Notes under the pieces: generated by a model
What the model saw: only the letters and a program-made list of their open reading frames with translations
Databases searched by the model: none
What the model was told of the DNA's origin: nothing
Program-made: the position numbers and the translations under genes
Assembly (NCBI RefSeq): GCF_024172185.1
Contig: NZ_JAMZEC010000001.1
Location: 7,285,001-7,349,000 of the forward strand
Length of the DNA stretch: 64,000 nucleotides
Source: Nonomuraea roseoviolacea subsp. carminata
Lineage (GTDB): Bacteria > Actinomycetota > Actinomycetes > Streptosporangiales > Streptosporangiaceae
Direction of reading: 5' to 3'
In this document: in pieces, positions 15,285-22,768 of the stretch
How the letters are laid out: every line of letters starts with the position of its first letter
Position numbering within the stretch: position 1 is the first letter of the stretch

Positions 15285-15546
15285 GGTCGGGCTCCTGTCC
15301 GTCGAGGATCTGCCTGGTGTCGCATGGTGCGAGGGTGATGCAGGTGGGGCAGTACCGGCCGCTCGGCGCGTTCGTTTGGGAGAGCTCGTCCAGCGAGGGG
15401 TGGCGTTCGCGGGCGAGGGCGATGCGCTGGCGGAGGTCGTTGAGCTCGGCGGTGGCGATGAGGGTGTGGTCGGTGGCGGCCCATCCGTGGGGGACGCGGG
15501 TGATGTGGGAGCCGTCGAACGTCTCGATGATGTGGTGGTCGGTCAC
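15277..15546 (-). CDS. Hypothetical protein with C-terminal cysteine motif (89 aa)
   Basis: GTG 15546 with GAGGA upstream gives VTDHHIIETFDGSHITRVPH. The C-terminus contains YCPTCITLAPCDT, a probable zinc-binding knuckle. First gene after a 115-nt gap that holds an inverted repeat, so it may begin a transcription unit. Function unknown. Confidence 0.55.
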   Translation of the reverse strand: MTDHHIIETFDGSHITRVPHGWAATDHTLIATAELNDLRQRIALARERHPSLDELSQTNAPSGRYCPTCITLAPCDTRQILDGQEPDHA

Positions 15547-15555
15547 TGGTCCTCG

Positions 15556-15622
15556 TCTCTGCGGCGAAGGAGAGGCGCTGTGCTGTGTTGCACAGCATCG
15601 CTGAGGATGCATCTCTGCGGCG
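15556..15622. promoter_or_regulatory. Inverted repeat flanked by direct repeats in early-operon gap
   Basis: TGCTGTG-TTG-CACAGCA (15581-15597) is a perfect 7-bp inverted repeat. TCTCTGCGGCG occurs twice, at 15556-15566 and 15612-15622, 56 bp apart, flanking it. It is a candidate operator or internal promoter region in an otherwise gapless operon. Confidence 0.4.
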
Positions 15623-15661
15623 CTGTAGCGGTCGTGGGCGGGTTTTCGGGGCGGGTTCGGG

Positions 15662-15970
15662 CTATCGGGGCGGCGGTTCGGGAGAATCGCTCTCAGCCGC
15701 GCGGCGGCTGGCTTCGAGGACGCCGCGGATGCACGTCGTCTCGATGTCGCCGAGGACGCGGCGGATGTACCGCCTGCCCTCGCGGGTGAGCGGCAGCGTG
15801 GTCTTCATGCCGGTGATGCCGTTCAGTCCTGTCCACTCATAGTCGTCAGGGTGGATTTCCACGGTGAACCGCACGTGCGGGGCCCGCCCCTGACGGCAGA
15901 GCGCCCGGTAGTCGCGCTTGGCCTGTTGCCATTCCCGGAGGCGGCGGATGGCGTAGCGGATGCGGATCAC
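15662..15970 (-). CDS. Hypothetical protein (102 aa)
   Basis: GTG 15970 overlaps the upstream stop. The basic N-terminus (VIRIRYAIRRLREWQQAKRD) precedes HVRFTVEIHPDDYEWTGLNG and a helical end. It is the last gene before the gap at 15.6 kb. Family not recognised. Confidence 0.55.
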   Translation of the reverse strand: MIRIRYAIRRLREWQQAKRDYRALCRQGRAPHVRFTVEIHPDDYEWTGLNGITGMKTTLPLTREGRRYIRRVLGDIETTCIRGVLEASRRAAESDSPEPPPR

Positions 15971-16368
15971 GACCCACCCCCAGCCGTGCGGGCCGCGCGC
16001 TCCTCCGCCTCGGTCCACCGCCACGACGGCAGCAGCGCGCACACGGCCAGCATGTCGCCCTCCGCGATCCTGGCGGCGGACTCGAAGTCGTCCGCCTCGA
16101 TCAGCAGCACCCGCCGCATGTCGTCCGGCGCGCCGTCGGCGTACTCGCGGCGGCCCGCGGCGACGCGGCGCAGCAGCTTCGCGATCCGCTCGCGCTCGAT
16201 CTGGCGTGCGATCGCGTACTTGCGGCCGGTCATCTCCGAGGTGAGCTGGCAGGTGTCGCAGGTGGCCACGTCGCCGGTCCAGGTGACGTCGAGGTGGGCC
16301 GGGTTGGGGCAGGTCCAGAACTGGATCGGGGCGCGGCCGAGCGCGGCCATCAGGTCGTCGCCGGTCAC
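15967..16368 (-). CDS. Zinc-ribbon hypothetical protein (133 aa)
   Basis: GTG 16368 overlaps the upstream stop by 4 nt. The N-terminus has FWTCPNPAHLDVTWTGD followed by ATCDTCQLTSE, a C..H..CxxC ribbon. The C-terminal half is helical (QIERERIAKLLRRVAAGRRE). Function unknown; probably nucleic-acid binding. Confidence 0.6.
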   Translation of the reverse strand: MTGDDLMAALGRAPIQFWTCPNPAHLDVTWTGDVATCDTCQLTSEMTGRKYAIARQIERERIAKLLRRVAAGRREYADGAPDDMRRVLLIEADDFESAARIAEGDMLAVCALLPSWRWTEAEERAARTAGGGS

Positions 16369-17015
16369 GACGCACCTCCGGCGACCTCGAGGAGGATCCC
16401 GGGCACGATGGTTGGCACCAGTGCCCGCTGCCCCGCGGTCAGTTCCAGCGCGTCGAGGATGCGGGAGATCGCCCCGGCCAGCAGTTGCCCTTGGGCCTCG
16501 GCGAGGCGGATCTCCCGGTCGGCGATCCCCATGTCGTGGGCCACCTTCGCGTAGCGGACACACCGGTCCCGCTCCTCCGCCTCGAGCTTCGCGAGGCCGC
16601 GGACGGCTTCGCCGGACTCGTACACCCCGACGGATGGCGACGCCGAGAAGGTGTGCCCGACGAGCCCTTCGCCGTAGCCGACACCGCGAGACGGGTCCGC
16701 CTCCTCGAGCTGCTGCTGCAGCAGGCCCGCGTAGATGTGCACCCTGGCCCAGCTCATCTGGAGCATTGCCATCACCGCCTCCGCCGGGCTGACGTCCTGC
16801 CGGCCGGGCACCGCACGCCACGCCGACAGGGCCTCGCCCTTCGCCTTTGCCACCGCCGTCGACACGCCGGCGTGCGTACGGCACGTCGCGGTGCCGCGGA
16901 TCGCAAGGCCATGGCAGCGGGACTGGCTGCGCTTGGACTGCTTCGAGCACTCCCACTTGCCGTGCTGGTCGCACCAGGCCGCGCCCGCGGCACGCATGAG
17001 GTCGTCGCTGGTCAA
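16365..17015 (-). CDS. Zinc-finger/helical phage protein, possible small-terminase-like
   Basis: TTG 17015 overlaps the upstream stop (TTGA) behind GAGGTGACC; ATG 16997 is an alternative. The start has WCDQHGKWECSKQSKRSQSR then CHGLAIRGTATCRTHAG, a Cys/His cluster. It is followed by helices (AEAVMAMLQMSWARVHIYAG) and a C-terminal stretch IRLAEAQGQLLAGAISRILD. A Cys/His module followed by helices is seen in some actinophage small terminases, but the gene is about 9 kb from terL. The call is only a suggestion. Confidence 0.6.
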   Translation of the reverse strand: MTSDDLMRAAGAAWCDQHGKWECSKQSKRSQSRCHGLAIRGTATCRTHAGVSTAVAKAKGEALSAWRAVPGRQDVSPAEAVMAMLQMSWARVHIYAGLLQQQLEEADPSRGVGYGEGLVGHTFSASPSVGVYESGEAVRGLAKLEAEERDRCVRYAKVAHDMGIADREIRLAEAQGQLLAGAISRILDALELTAGQRALVPTIVPGILLEVAGGAS

Positions 17016-17449
17016 GAGGTCACCTCGGGGATGTGGAGGATGTAGGGCTGGCCGCACTGCCCGATGCGGTAGCGGCGGCCGGTGGCGGGTTGGTGCCAGT
17101 GGATGCGCTCGCAGTGGGGGCAGGTGACGATGGCCCACTGCCTGCCGGGGACGATGCGGGCAATCGCGACGACGGTGATGAGGCACACCTCGACCGGGGC
17201 TTTGCCGTCGCGTCGGGCCGGTTGGGGGCGTCCGCAGACGGTGGCGCAGCCGTCGGGGCAGACGCCCATGGTGTCGGGGCGCCCGCAGATGAGGCAGAGG
17301 GCTGCGCAGGGGATGCGCCCGGCCCAGGGTCGCGGCAGGTCGAGGACGTGCCGGCGGTTGCGGCGCTTGGTGGTGTTCTCGGGTTGCGGTTCGGGGGCGG
17401 GTTCGTCCCACAGGGTGGGCTGTTCGAGGAGGGCGGCGGGGCGGTTCAT
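17012..17449 (-). CDS. Multi-cysteine hypothetical protein (145 aa)
   Basis: MNRPAALLEQPTLWDEPAPE start. It contains ALCLICGRPDTMGVCPDGCA and, later, VTCPHCERIHWHQP, so two zinc-binding knuckles are likely. It overlaps the upstream (iteron-containing) reading frame by 4 nt. Function unknown. Confidence 0.6.
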   Translation of the reverse strand: MNRPAALLEQPTLWDEPAPEPQPENTTKRRNRRHVLDLPRPWAGRIPCAALCLICGRPDTMGVCPDGCATVCGRPQPARRDGKAPVEVCLITVVAIARIVPGRQWAIVTCPHCERIHWHQPATGRRYRIGQCGQPYILHIPEVTS

Positions 17450-17682
17450 CGGGTGCCGCCGCGGGGTCGGGCTGTACCTGGGCTGTCCCCTGTACCACCC
17501 CTATAAGGGGGTGGTACAAGGTACAGGTTGCCGGTGGTACAGGTTGGGACAGTCAGTGGTACAGGTCTGACCTGCGGTAATGCGGGGTCTTGGTACAGGT
17601 TGGGACAGTCAGTGGTACAGGTCAGATTCGGGACCTGTACCAACGCCTTTTGGTACAGGTTTTTCGGTACAAACCGGGACAT
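17446..17682 (-). CDS. Translationally coupled reading frame across the iteron array (78 aa)
   Basis: ATG 17682 lies 9 nt after AAGGAGG, and the stop overlaps the next gene as ATGA, just like the other genes of this operon, so ribosomes probably do cross it. The product is low-complexity (KNLYQKALVQVPNL, TCTTGNLYLVPPPY). The repeats are spaced by 56 bp, so copies are read in different frames, and selection seems to act on the DNA, not the protein. It could be a translated spacer that keeps the operon coupled through the origin. Confidence 0.4.
   Translation of the reverse strand: MSRFVPKNLYQKALVQVPNLTCTTDCPNLYQDPALPQVRPVPLTVPTCTTGNLYLVPPPYRGGTGDSPGTARPRGGTR
17473..17671. repeat. Iteron array, probable phage replication origin
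   Basis: The hexamer GGTACA (or its complement) occurs 11 times in 199 bp, eight copies in one orientation and three inverted, most extended to GGTACAGGT. A 32-bp block is exactly duplicated at 17536-17567 and 17592-17623, built as GGTACAGGT, TGGGACAGTCAGT, GGTACAGGT. The array follows the stop of the DnaB-like helicase gene. Iterons next to replication genes usually bind an initiator. It could instead bind a regulator. Confidence 0.6.
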
Positions 17683-17696
17683 TCTTCTGAGCCTCC

Positions 17697-19187
17697 TTAC
17701 GCCGAGTTCTGGGCTTCCTTGAGGGCCCGCACAACCTCCACGAGATGGCCGTTGTTGGTCGGCAGCGACACCTTGTTCTGCGCCGCCCACTGCTTCAGCC
17801 GGTCCCTGCCGAACCCCGCCGGGACGCCGCGCATGATGAGGTCGTCCACGTAGGTCTGGATGCGCGCCCGGTGCGCGTCAGCGGCGGTGGAGTCCGTCAG
17901 CTCATGCCGGGTCCGGCCGGCCAGCCACGCCCCGCCACGCTCCTTCTCGCCCCGCCGCGTGATGTGGAAGACGTCGTCCCCGAGCCCGGTCCGGGTGTGG
18001 GTGCGCAGCATCTTGAGCCGGGTGGTGACCGCCTCGACGGTGTCGGTGAAGGTTCGGGTTTCGTCGTAGGCGGTGAGCTCCCACACGTGGTCGACGTCCT
18101 GCGTCTTCGCCGAGGATCCGCGGGAGCCTTTCTCGATGTCTTTGCCGAAGTGGTCGAGCCGGATGGAGGCGATGCCGCGGGATTTGAGCGGCTCGTGGAC
18201 GCGCCGGTACAGCTCGAGCCAGGTGTCGGAGTCGTTCTCCTTGCCGGAGATGTAGCGGGAGACGGTGTCGAGGATGACGACGTCGCGGGGCTGTTCGTCG
18301 ACGATGGCGAGCAGTTCGCTGGCGGCGGTGTCGGAGGCGTTGAGGGCGCCGGAGAAGCGGGGGAACATCCGGTAGTCGAAGCGCTCGTTGAGGACGGCGA
18401 GGTCGTCGTCGGTGGCGCCGAACGCGGACAGGCGGGTGACGATGTCGCGCAGCGAGTTTTCGCGGTCGAAGTAGAGGACGTTGATGGGTTCGCGGCGGAT
18501 GTCGCCGAGCGCGGGCCTGCCGGTGATGGCTCGCCAGATCCAGTCGAGGGTGAAGATGGACTTGCCGACTTTGCCGTCGCCGACGAGGGCGACTTGCTGG
18601 CCGCGCTCGAGCCACCGCCCGGGCAGCCAGTTGATTTCGGAGAAGTCGGTGGCGAACGCGTCCGTCCAGTCGAGGCGGGGGAACCGGTCGCCGGTGTCGG
18701 CGGCGGGGGTGCCGCCGATGGAGAGGTTGTCGGCGGACTTGAGGAGGTCCTCGCCGAGCGTGCGCAGCCGGTCGGGCCCGTCGTCGGGGTCCTGCTCCTT
18801 GATCTCGCGGATGGCGCGCTCGAGCCTGTAGATGCTCTCGCGGTTGGACCAGTGCCGCATGACGATGCGGGCGTGGTAGGCGGGGTCGCCGGCGAGGAGC
18901 CCGGCCGACATGACGGTGTGCAGGTAGTCGCCGCCGCCGGCCTGGCCGAGGGTTTTGTTGCGCTGCAGGTAGTCGTGGACGGCGATGGTGTCGGTGGGGG
19001 CGTCCTGGTCGGCGAGGTCGAGGATGGCGCTGTAGATGACCTGGTGCTGGCTGCGGAAGAACGCCCGGGGTTCGGGGATGACGGCGCGGATGTGCGGGAC
19101 GATGTAGAGCACGGTCATGCAGGTGCCGAGGACCGCCTGCTCGGCTTGGAGGTCCCACAGTTGGTTGGGGTCCTGCTCGGAGGTCAA
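17697..19187 (-). CDS. DnaB-like replicative helicase / RecA-fold ATPase
   Basis: TTG 19187 with GGGGGGA upstream; 496 aa. Residues ~1-140 match the helical DnaB N-terminal domain (LQAEQAVLGTCMTVLYIVPH, YLHTVMSAGLL). The C-terminal RecA-like ATPase has Walker A ALVGDGKVGKSIF and Walker B RDVVILDTVSRY, with RLDHFGKDIEKG after it, closer to RepA/AAA_25 than to canonical DnaB. A DNA-binding-like tail ends the protein. It would load at or unwind the origin; the iteron array lies immediately downstream. Confidence 0.85.
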   Translation of the reverse strand: MTSEQDPNQLWDLQAEQAVLGTCMTVLYIVPHIRAVIPEPRAFFRSQHQVIYSAILDLADQDAPTDTIAVHDYLQRNKTLGQAGGGDYLHTVMSAGLLAGDPAYHARIVMRHWSNRESIYRLERAIREIKEQDPDDGPDRLRTLGEDLLKSADNLSIGGTPAADTGDRFPRLDWTDAFATDFSEINWLPGRWLERGQQVALVGDGKVGKSIFTLDWIWRAITGRPALGDIRREPINVLYFDRENSLRDIVTRLSAFGATDDDLAVLNERFDYRMFPRFSGALNASDTAASELLAIVDEQPRDVVILDTVSRYISGKENDSDTWLELYRRVHEPLKSRGIASIRLDHFGKDIEKGSRGSSAKTQDVDHVWELTAYDETRTFTDTVEAVTTRLKMLRTHTRTGLGDDVFHITRRGEKERGGAWLAGRTRHELTDSTAADAHRARIQTYVDDLIMRGVPAGFGRDRLKQWAAQNKVSLPTNNGHLVEVVRALKEAQNSA

Positions 19188-19250
19188 CCGGTCCCCCCTG
19201 GACGGTGTGCGTTCGGATGGTGGGCTATGGGGTGGGGCGGCGTGGCCGCC

Positions 19251-19445
19251 TCAGAACAGCGGGTCCTGCGCGCGGCCCTCGAGCGGTTCGTCGGTGACGG
19301 GCCCGGCTTGGCGCGCCTTCTGGAGGTGCTTGGGCGCGCATTCGTCGCAGGACAGGGCGCTGTAGAGGGTGCGGCCGGGCCGTCGGCCGGTGATGATGCG
19401 GGTGGCCGGCCGCCGGCAGGTGCTGCACGAGCTGACCCGCTGCAT
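19251..19445 (-). CDS. Small zinc-ribbon protein (64 aa)
   Basis: MQRVSSCSTCRRPATRIITG then ALSCDECAPKHL: two CxxC pairs about 27 residues apart, a complete zinc ribbon. ATG follows GGAGG at 5 nt. Small ribbons of this type recur in this operon. Role unknown. Confidence 0.6.
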   Translation of the reverse strand: MQRVSSCSTCRRPATRIITGRRPGRTLYSALSCDECAPKHLQKARQAGPVTDEPLEGRAQDPLF

Positions 19446-19460
19446 GGGGGCCTCCGCGGG

Positions 19461-19919
19461 TCACGCCGTCCACCGTCGGACTTCTATGCCGGCGCGGGCC
19501 GCTCGGCGGGCGCAGTCGGTGGCGCCGCGGGAGTCGTCGCGGATGAAGGCGAGGCAGATGTCGGCGCCAAGGTCGACCATTTGCTGGTTGCGGGTGAGGC
19601 CCGCGGTGGGGCAGTAGCTCGTGCCGTCGCCGCGGCGCCGGCGGTGGGCGGTGCGGCAGTGTTGGCCGCAGGGGGCGGTCCAGTCGGCCGGGTGCTGTTC
19701 GACTGCGAGGACCTGGCCCGCGTTGTCGCGCCATCCGGCCTGGTCTTCGCAGTAGGAGTCGGCGATGGCGTCGGCGCCGCGTGGGCAGTGGCCGTGGACG
19801 ACGACGAACTCGGTCTCCCCGTTCTTGACCTGCGCGCCGATGGTGTCGTCCAGGGCGCGCCACACGGTCTCCCAGTCCGTCCAGGTGCGGCTGCCGGTGA
19901 TGAGGATGCGATAGGTCAC
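19461..19919 (-). CDS. SLOG-superfamily protein (DUF2493-like)
   Basis: GTG 19919 overlaps the upstream stop. The product starts VTYRILITGSRTWTDWETVW, then FVVVHGHCPRGADAIAD, and near the C-terminus LTRNQQMVDLGADICLAFI and GATDCARRA. This is the Rossmann-like SLOG fold that binds nucleotide-derived ligands (GSR and HGxxxGAD motifs). Two extra Cys/His clusters are inserted in the middle. Phage SLOG proteins are common, but their ligands and roles are mostly unknown. Confidence 0.75.
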   Translation of the reverse strand: MTYRILITGSRTWTDWETVWRALDDTIGAQVKNGETEFVVVHGHCPRGADAIADSYCEDQAGWRDNAGQVLAVEQHPADWTAPCGQHCRTAHRRRRGDGTSYCPTAGLTRNQQMVDLGADICLAFIRDDSRGATDCARRAARAGIEVRRWTA

Positions 19920-20209
19920 GTCGTCTCCTGCAGGAGGTCGGTGTCGATGGCGATGACGATGCCGGGGGCGAGTTTGATGAGCGGCCGTCCGCCAAGGTGG
20001 GCCCGTGCGACGAGGGCGGCGACGTCGGCGGTGAGTCCGGCGGCGACGAGCCGGCGCATCAGGTCGGCCACCTGAAGCTCGGTCTGGGGCCAGTCACGGC
20101 GGATGCCGTGCCCCCACGTGGAGGGGCGGAGTAGGCCGCGGTCGATCCAGTAGTTGAGGGTGCGCGGGGTGAGTCCGCGGTCGAGCACCTCCTGGAGGGT
20201 GAGCGTCAT
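19916..20209 (-). CDS. MerR-like helix-turn-helix protein (97 aa)
   Basis: MTLTLQEVLDRGLTPRTLNY then WIDRGLLRPSTWGHGIRRDW: a winged HTH of MerR type at the N-terminus. The remaining helix and strand end in LIKLAPGIVIAIDTDLL. ATGA overlap with the neighbour. Probably a regulator of the early operon or an origin-binding accessory factor. Confidence 0.65.
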   Translation of the reverse strand: MTLTLQEVLDRGLTPRTLNYWIDRGLLRPSTWGHGIRRDWPQTELQVADLMRRLVAAGLTADVAALVARAHLGGRPLIKLAPGIVIAIDTDLLQETT

Positions 20210-20433
20210 CCCGCCTCCTGCCCGTGCTGGGCGGTGCAGGTGGCGCACCGGCTGGTGGGCGGGCAGTACAGCCGGTTTGGGGCGCAGTGCGCGCCCTGGC
20301 CGGGCTCGGGCTTTCCTGCGAGTGCGGCCGGCGTGCAGGACTTACAGCGGGGCCCGCAGATGTAGAAGCGGGTGGGGGTGCCGCCGCAGTGCTTGCCTGC
20401 GGCGGCGTCCCAGCGCTTGCACGGCGTGCTCAT
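20206..20433 (-). CDS. Cysteine-rich small protein (75 aa)
   Basis: MSTPCKRWDAAAGKHCGGTP then FYICGPRCKSCTP and LYCPPTSRCATCTAQ. Ten cysteines in 75 residues suggest two zinc-binding sites. It is coupled by 4-nt overlaps to the methyltransferase upstream and the HTH gene downstream. Function unknown. Confidence 0.6.
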   Translation of the reverse strand: MSTPCKRWDAAAGKHCGGTPTRFYICGPRCKSCTPAALAGKPEPGQGAHCAPNRLYCPPTSRCATCTAQHGQEAG

Positions 20434-21407
20434 GGCACCAGCTCGTCGGCGTCGAACAGCGCTGGGGCGGGGGCGCTCTCCTGCTCGGCGGCGGCCATGT
20501 TCTTGACGGCCTGCCGGTAGTAGGAGGGCTTGAGCTCGATGCCGATGCCGTACCGGCCGGCCCGGACCGCGCTGTACACCTCGGAGCCGACGCCCATGAA
20601 CGGGGTGAGCACTCGCTCGCCGGGGTTGGACCACAGCACGAGGCACCGGTCGATGACGTCGAGCTGCAGCGGGTGGACGTGCTTCTCGTCCTCCTCATCG
20701 CGCGCCTCCCGGTACGGCAGCACCCGGTCGAGGCGGACGTCGTCCCAGAAGGCGCTGGCGTACTGCCGCCAGATCCAGTGGCTGTAGCGGTTCTCGGTCT
20801 GCTTGCCCTCCCAGCCGCGATAGCGCAGCAGCTCGGCGGGCGGACGGCGTTCGCCGGCGTACTCGGTCAGGCCGGTGGGGTGGGCGATGGGAACCGGGTT
20901 GTCGCCGTGGCGACGGAAGATCAGGAGGTAGTCGGCGGAGGCGACGCCGCAGCGGGAGGAGTCGTCCACGATGGTGCGGTGGGCGAGCGACTTCATCAGC
21001 GTCCGGTTGCGGACGGTCAGGGGCTCCTTCCACACGTGGTAGCGGGCGGCGTAGCCGAAGCCGGCCTTCTCGTGCAGGCGGATGATGTCGCCGGGGAAGT
21101 CGAGCAGGCAGTCGCCGCGGCCGGTGTTGGACTTGGGGATGTCCATGCAGTGCACGGCCGTGATCCGGCCGGGCATGGTGAGCCGGGCGATCTCGCGGAC
21201 GACGTACTCGTAGTGCTCCAGGAACTCGTCGTAGGTGCGGCAGTTGGACAGGTCGCGCTCGCTGGAGGAGTACTGGTAGAGCCCGGCGAAGGGCGGGCTG
21301 TAGATGGACAGGTGGATGCTGCCGTCGGGCAGGGCGGGCATGACTTCCATGCAGTCGCCCAGGTAGAGGGCGTACTGGTCGCTGATCGTCTGCTCTATGA
21401 CGCCCAC
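20430..21407 (-). CDS. DNA amino-methyltransferase (N6-adenine or N4-cytosine)
   Basis: A 325-aa protein from GTG 21407, overlapping the helicase gene by 13 nt. Motif IV is HLSIYSPPFAGLYQY (SPPF) near the N-terminus. Motif I comes late (RVLTPFMGVGSEVYSAV followed by GRYGIGIELKPSYY). The order IV then I marks the beta-class. SPPF leaves the base ambiguous. Paired with an SNF2-type helicase, it may protect phage DNA from host restriction. No cognate endonuclease is seen. Confidence 0.85.
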   Translation of the reverse strand: MGVIEQTISDQYALYLGDCMEVMPALPDGSIHLSIYSPPFAGLYQYSSSERDLSNCRTYDEFLEHYEYVVREIARLTMPGRITAVHCMDIPKSNTGRGDCLLDFPGDIIRLHEKAGFGYAARYHVWKEPLTVRNRTLMKSLAHRTIVDDSSRCGVASADYLLIFRRHGDNPVPIAHPTGLTEYAGERRPPAELLRYRGWEGKQTENRYSHWIWRQYASAFWDDVRLDRVLPYREARDEEDEKHVHPLQLDVIDRCLVLWSNPGERVLTPFMGVGSEVYSAVRAGRYGIGIELKPSYYRQAVKNMAAAEQESAPAPALFDADELVP

Positions 21408-22768
21408 GCGGGCACCTCCACGGGTGTCGGGTAGTCGGTGATGCGGCGGATCGCGGCGGCGTCGCGCATGTGGGCGACGAGGGCGTCGAACATGGCGTCG
21501 GCCTGCCGTGCCTTGCGTTCGAGGTTGGCCAGGGCCCGGGAGCCGCCTTCGGTGGTGACGATGTCGACGGTCACCGGCCGGGTCTGGCCGTAGCGCCAGC
21601 AGCGGCGGACGGCCTGGTAGTACTGCTCGTAGGAGTGGCTGGGGAAGAACGTCATGCGGTGGCAGTGCTGCCAGTTCAGCCCCCAGCCGGCGATGGTCGG
21701 CTTGGTGACGAGGACCCGGATGTCGCCGCGGGAGAACGCGGCGAGCGCCTCCTCCTTGGCCTCGACTGGGTCGGAGCCCTTCACCTGCACGGCGCCGGGG
21801 ATGAGGTGGGTGAGCAGGTCGCCTTCGTCGTTGAGCTGGCACCAGGCGATGCCGTGCTCGGGCCCGTCGAGGAGTGCGGCCGCCGCTTCGCACCGCTCGG
21901 TCACGGTGCGGCGGGCCTCTTCGCGCTCCTCCTGCAGGCTGGCGGCGGGCACGTCGAACAGCACGCCGTCGGCTGGGCGGCGGGCCTGGACGATGTGCTG
22001 GCGGTGCACCAGCTCGGGCAGGGCGAACCCGTCGTCGATGTGGCCGTAGTCGGACGGGCGGCGCAGGGCGCGCGCCCACGAGGCGACCCACTGCCAGAAG
22101 GGCCGCTCGGCGTGGCCCTTGAACCTCCACTTGGCGGCCTGGCCGAGGTAGCCGCGGCCGGTGGAGGCGTTGCGCTGGTCGTTGACGAAGAACCGGCCGA
22201 GCATGTCCATGTAGCCGAGCTCGCCGAGGGCCTCGCTCGAGGTGCCGAGTTCGATGTAGTCGTTCGGCGCGGCCGTGGCGGTGGCGAGCAGCCGGTAGGG
22301 CATCTTGCGCAGGAAGTCGGTGACCAGCGCGCGCCGGGCCCCGTCGAACGCTTTGATGGCGGATGACTCGTCGCAGACCACGCCGGCGTATTCGTCGCGG
22401 TCGAAGTGGTGCAGCCGGTCGTAGTTGGTGATGGTGATGGCGGCGGCCGGGCGACCGTTCCGGGAGACGGCCGCCTCGATCCCGAACTTCGCCGCCTCGG
22501 TCTCGGTCTGGTAGGCGACCGCGAGCGGGGTTACGACGAGCACCGGCCGCCCGGTGTGCTGGTGGACCTGGTTCGCCCACACGAGCTGCATCGGGGTTTT
22601 GCCGAGGCCGCAGTCGGCGAAGACGGCCGCGCGTCCCTTGCGGGTGGCCCAGTCCACGAGGTCGGCCTGGAACGGGAACAGGAAGCCGGGCAGCGCGTCG
22701 GCCGCGAAGCCGTGCTCGCCGCCGAGCTGGGCCCGGCGCGCGAGGAAGCCGGCGTAGGTGGTGGCCAT
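21395..22768 (-). CDS. SNF2-type DNA helicase/translocase
   Basis: A 457-aa protein starting MATTYAGFLARRAQLGGEHG. Walker A is VFADCGLGKTPMQL, motif II is VVCDESSAIKAF, motif III LLATATAAPND, and motif VI YQAVRRCWRYGQTRPV. It belongs to the compact phage SNF2-like ATPases commonly adjacent to a DNA methyltransferase, as here. It probably moves along duplex DNA during replication or modification. It overlaps the clamp gene stop (TGATG), so the two are co-translated. Confidence 0.85.
   Translation of the reverse strand: MATTYAGFLARRAQLGGEHGFAADALPGFLFPFQADLVDWATRKGRAAVFADCGLGKTPMQLVWANQVHQHTGRPVLVVTPLAVAYQTETEAAKFGIEAAVSRNGRPAAAITITNYDRLHHFDRDEYAGVVCDESSAIKAFDGARRALVTDFLRKMPYRLLATATAAPNDYIELGTSSEALGELGYMDMLGRFFVNDQRNASTGRGYLGQAAKWRFKGHAERPFWQWVASWARALRRPSDYGHIDDGFALPELVHRQHIVQARRPADGVLFDVPAASLQEEREEARRTVTERCEAAAALLDGPEHGIAWCQLNDEGDLLTHLIPGAVQVKGSDPVEAKEEALAAFSRGDIRVLVTKPTIAGWGLNWQHCHRMTFFPSHSYEQYYQAVRRCWRYGQTRPVTVDIVTTEGGSRALANLERKARQADAMFDALVAHMRDAAAIRRITDYPTPVEVPAWAS

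Noticed and set aside
17473..17671. CRISPR array
   Set aside because: Repeats are short (9-12 bp), in both orientations, with irregular spacing and no cas genes.
17745..20075. A 776-codon plus-strand open frame rich in Val, Gly and Asp
   Set aside because: Antisense shadow of the DnaB-like and SLOG genes; the minus-strand frames have clear catalytic motifs.
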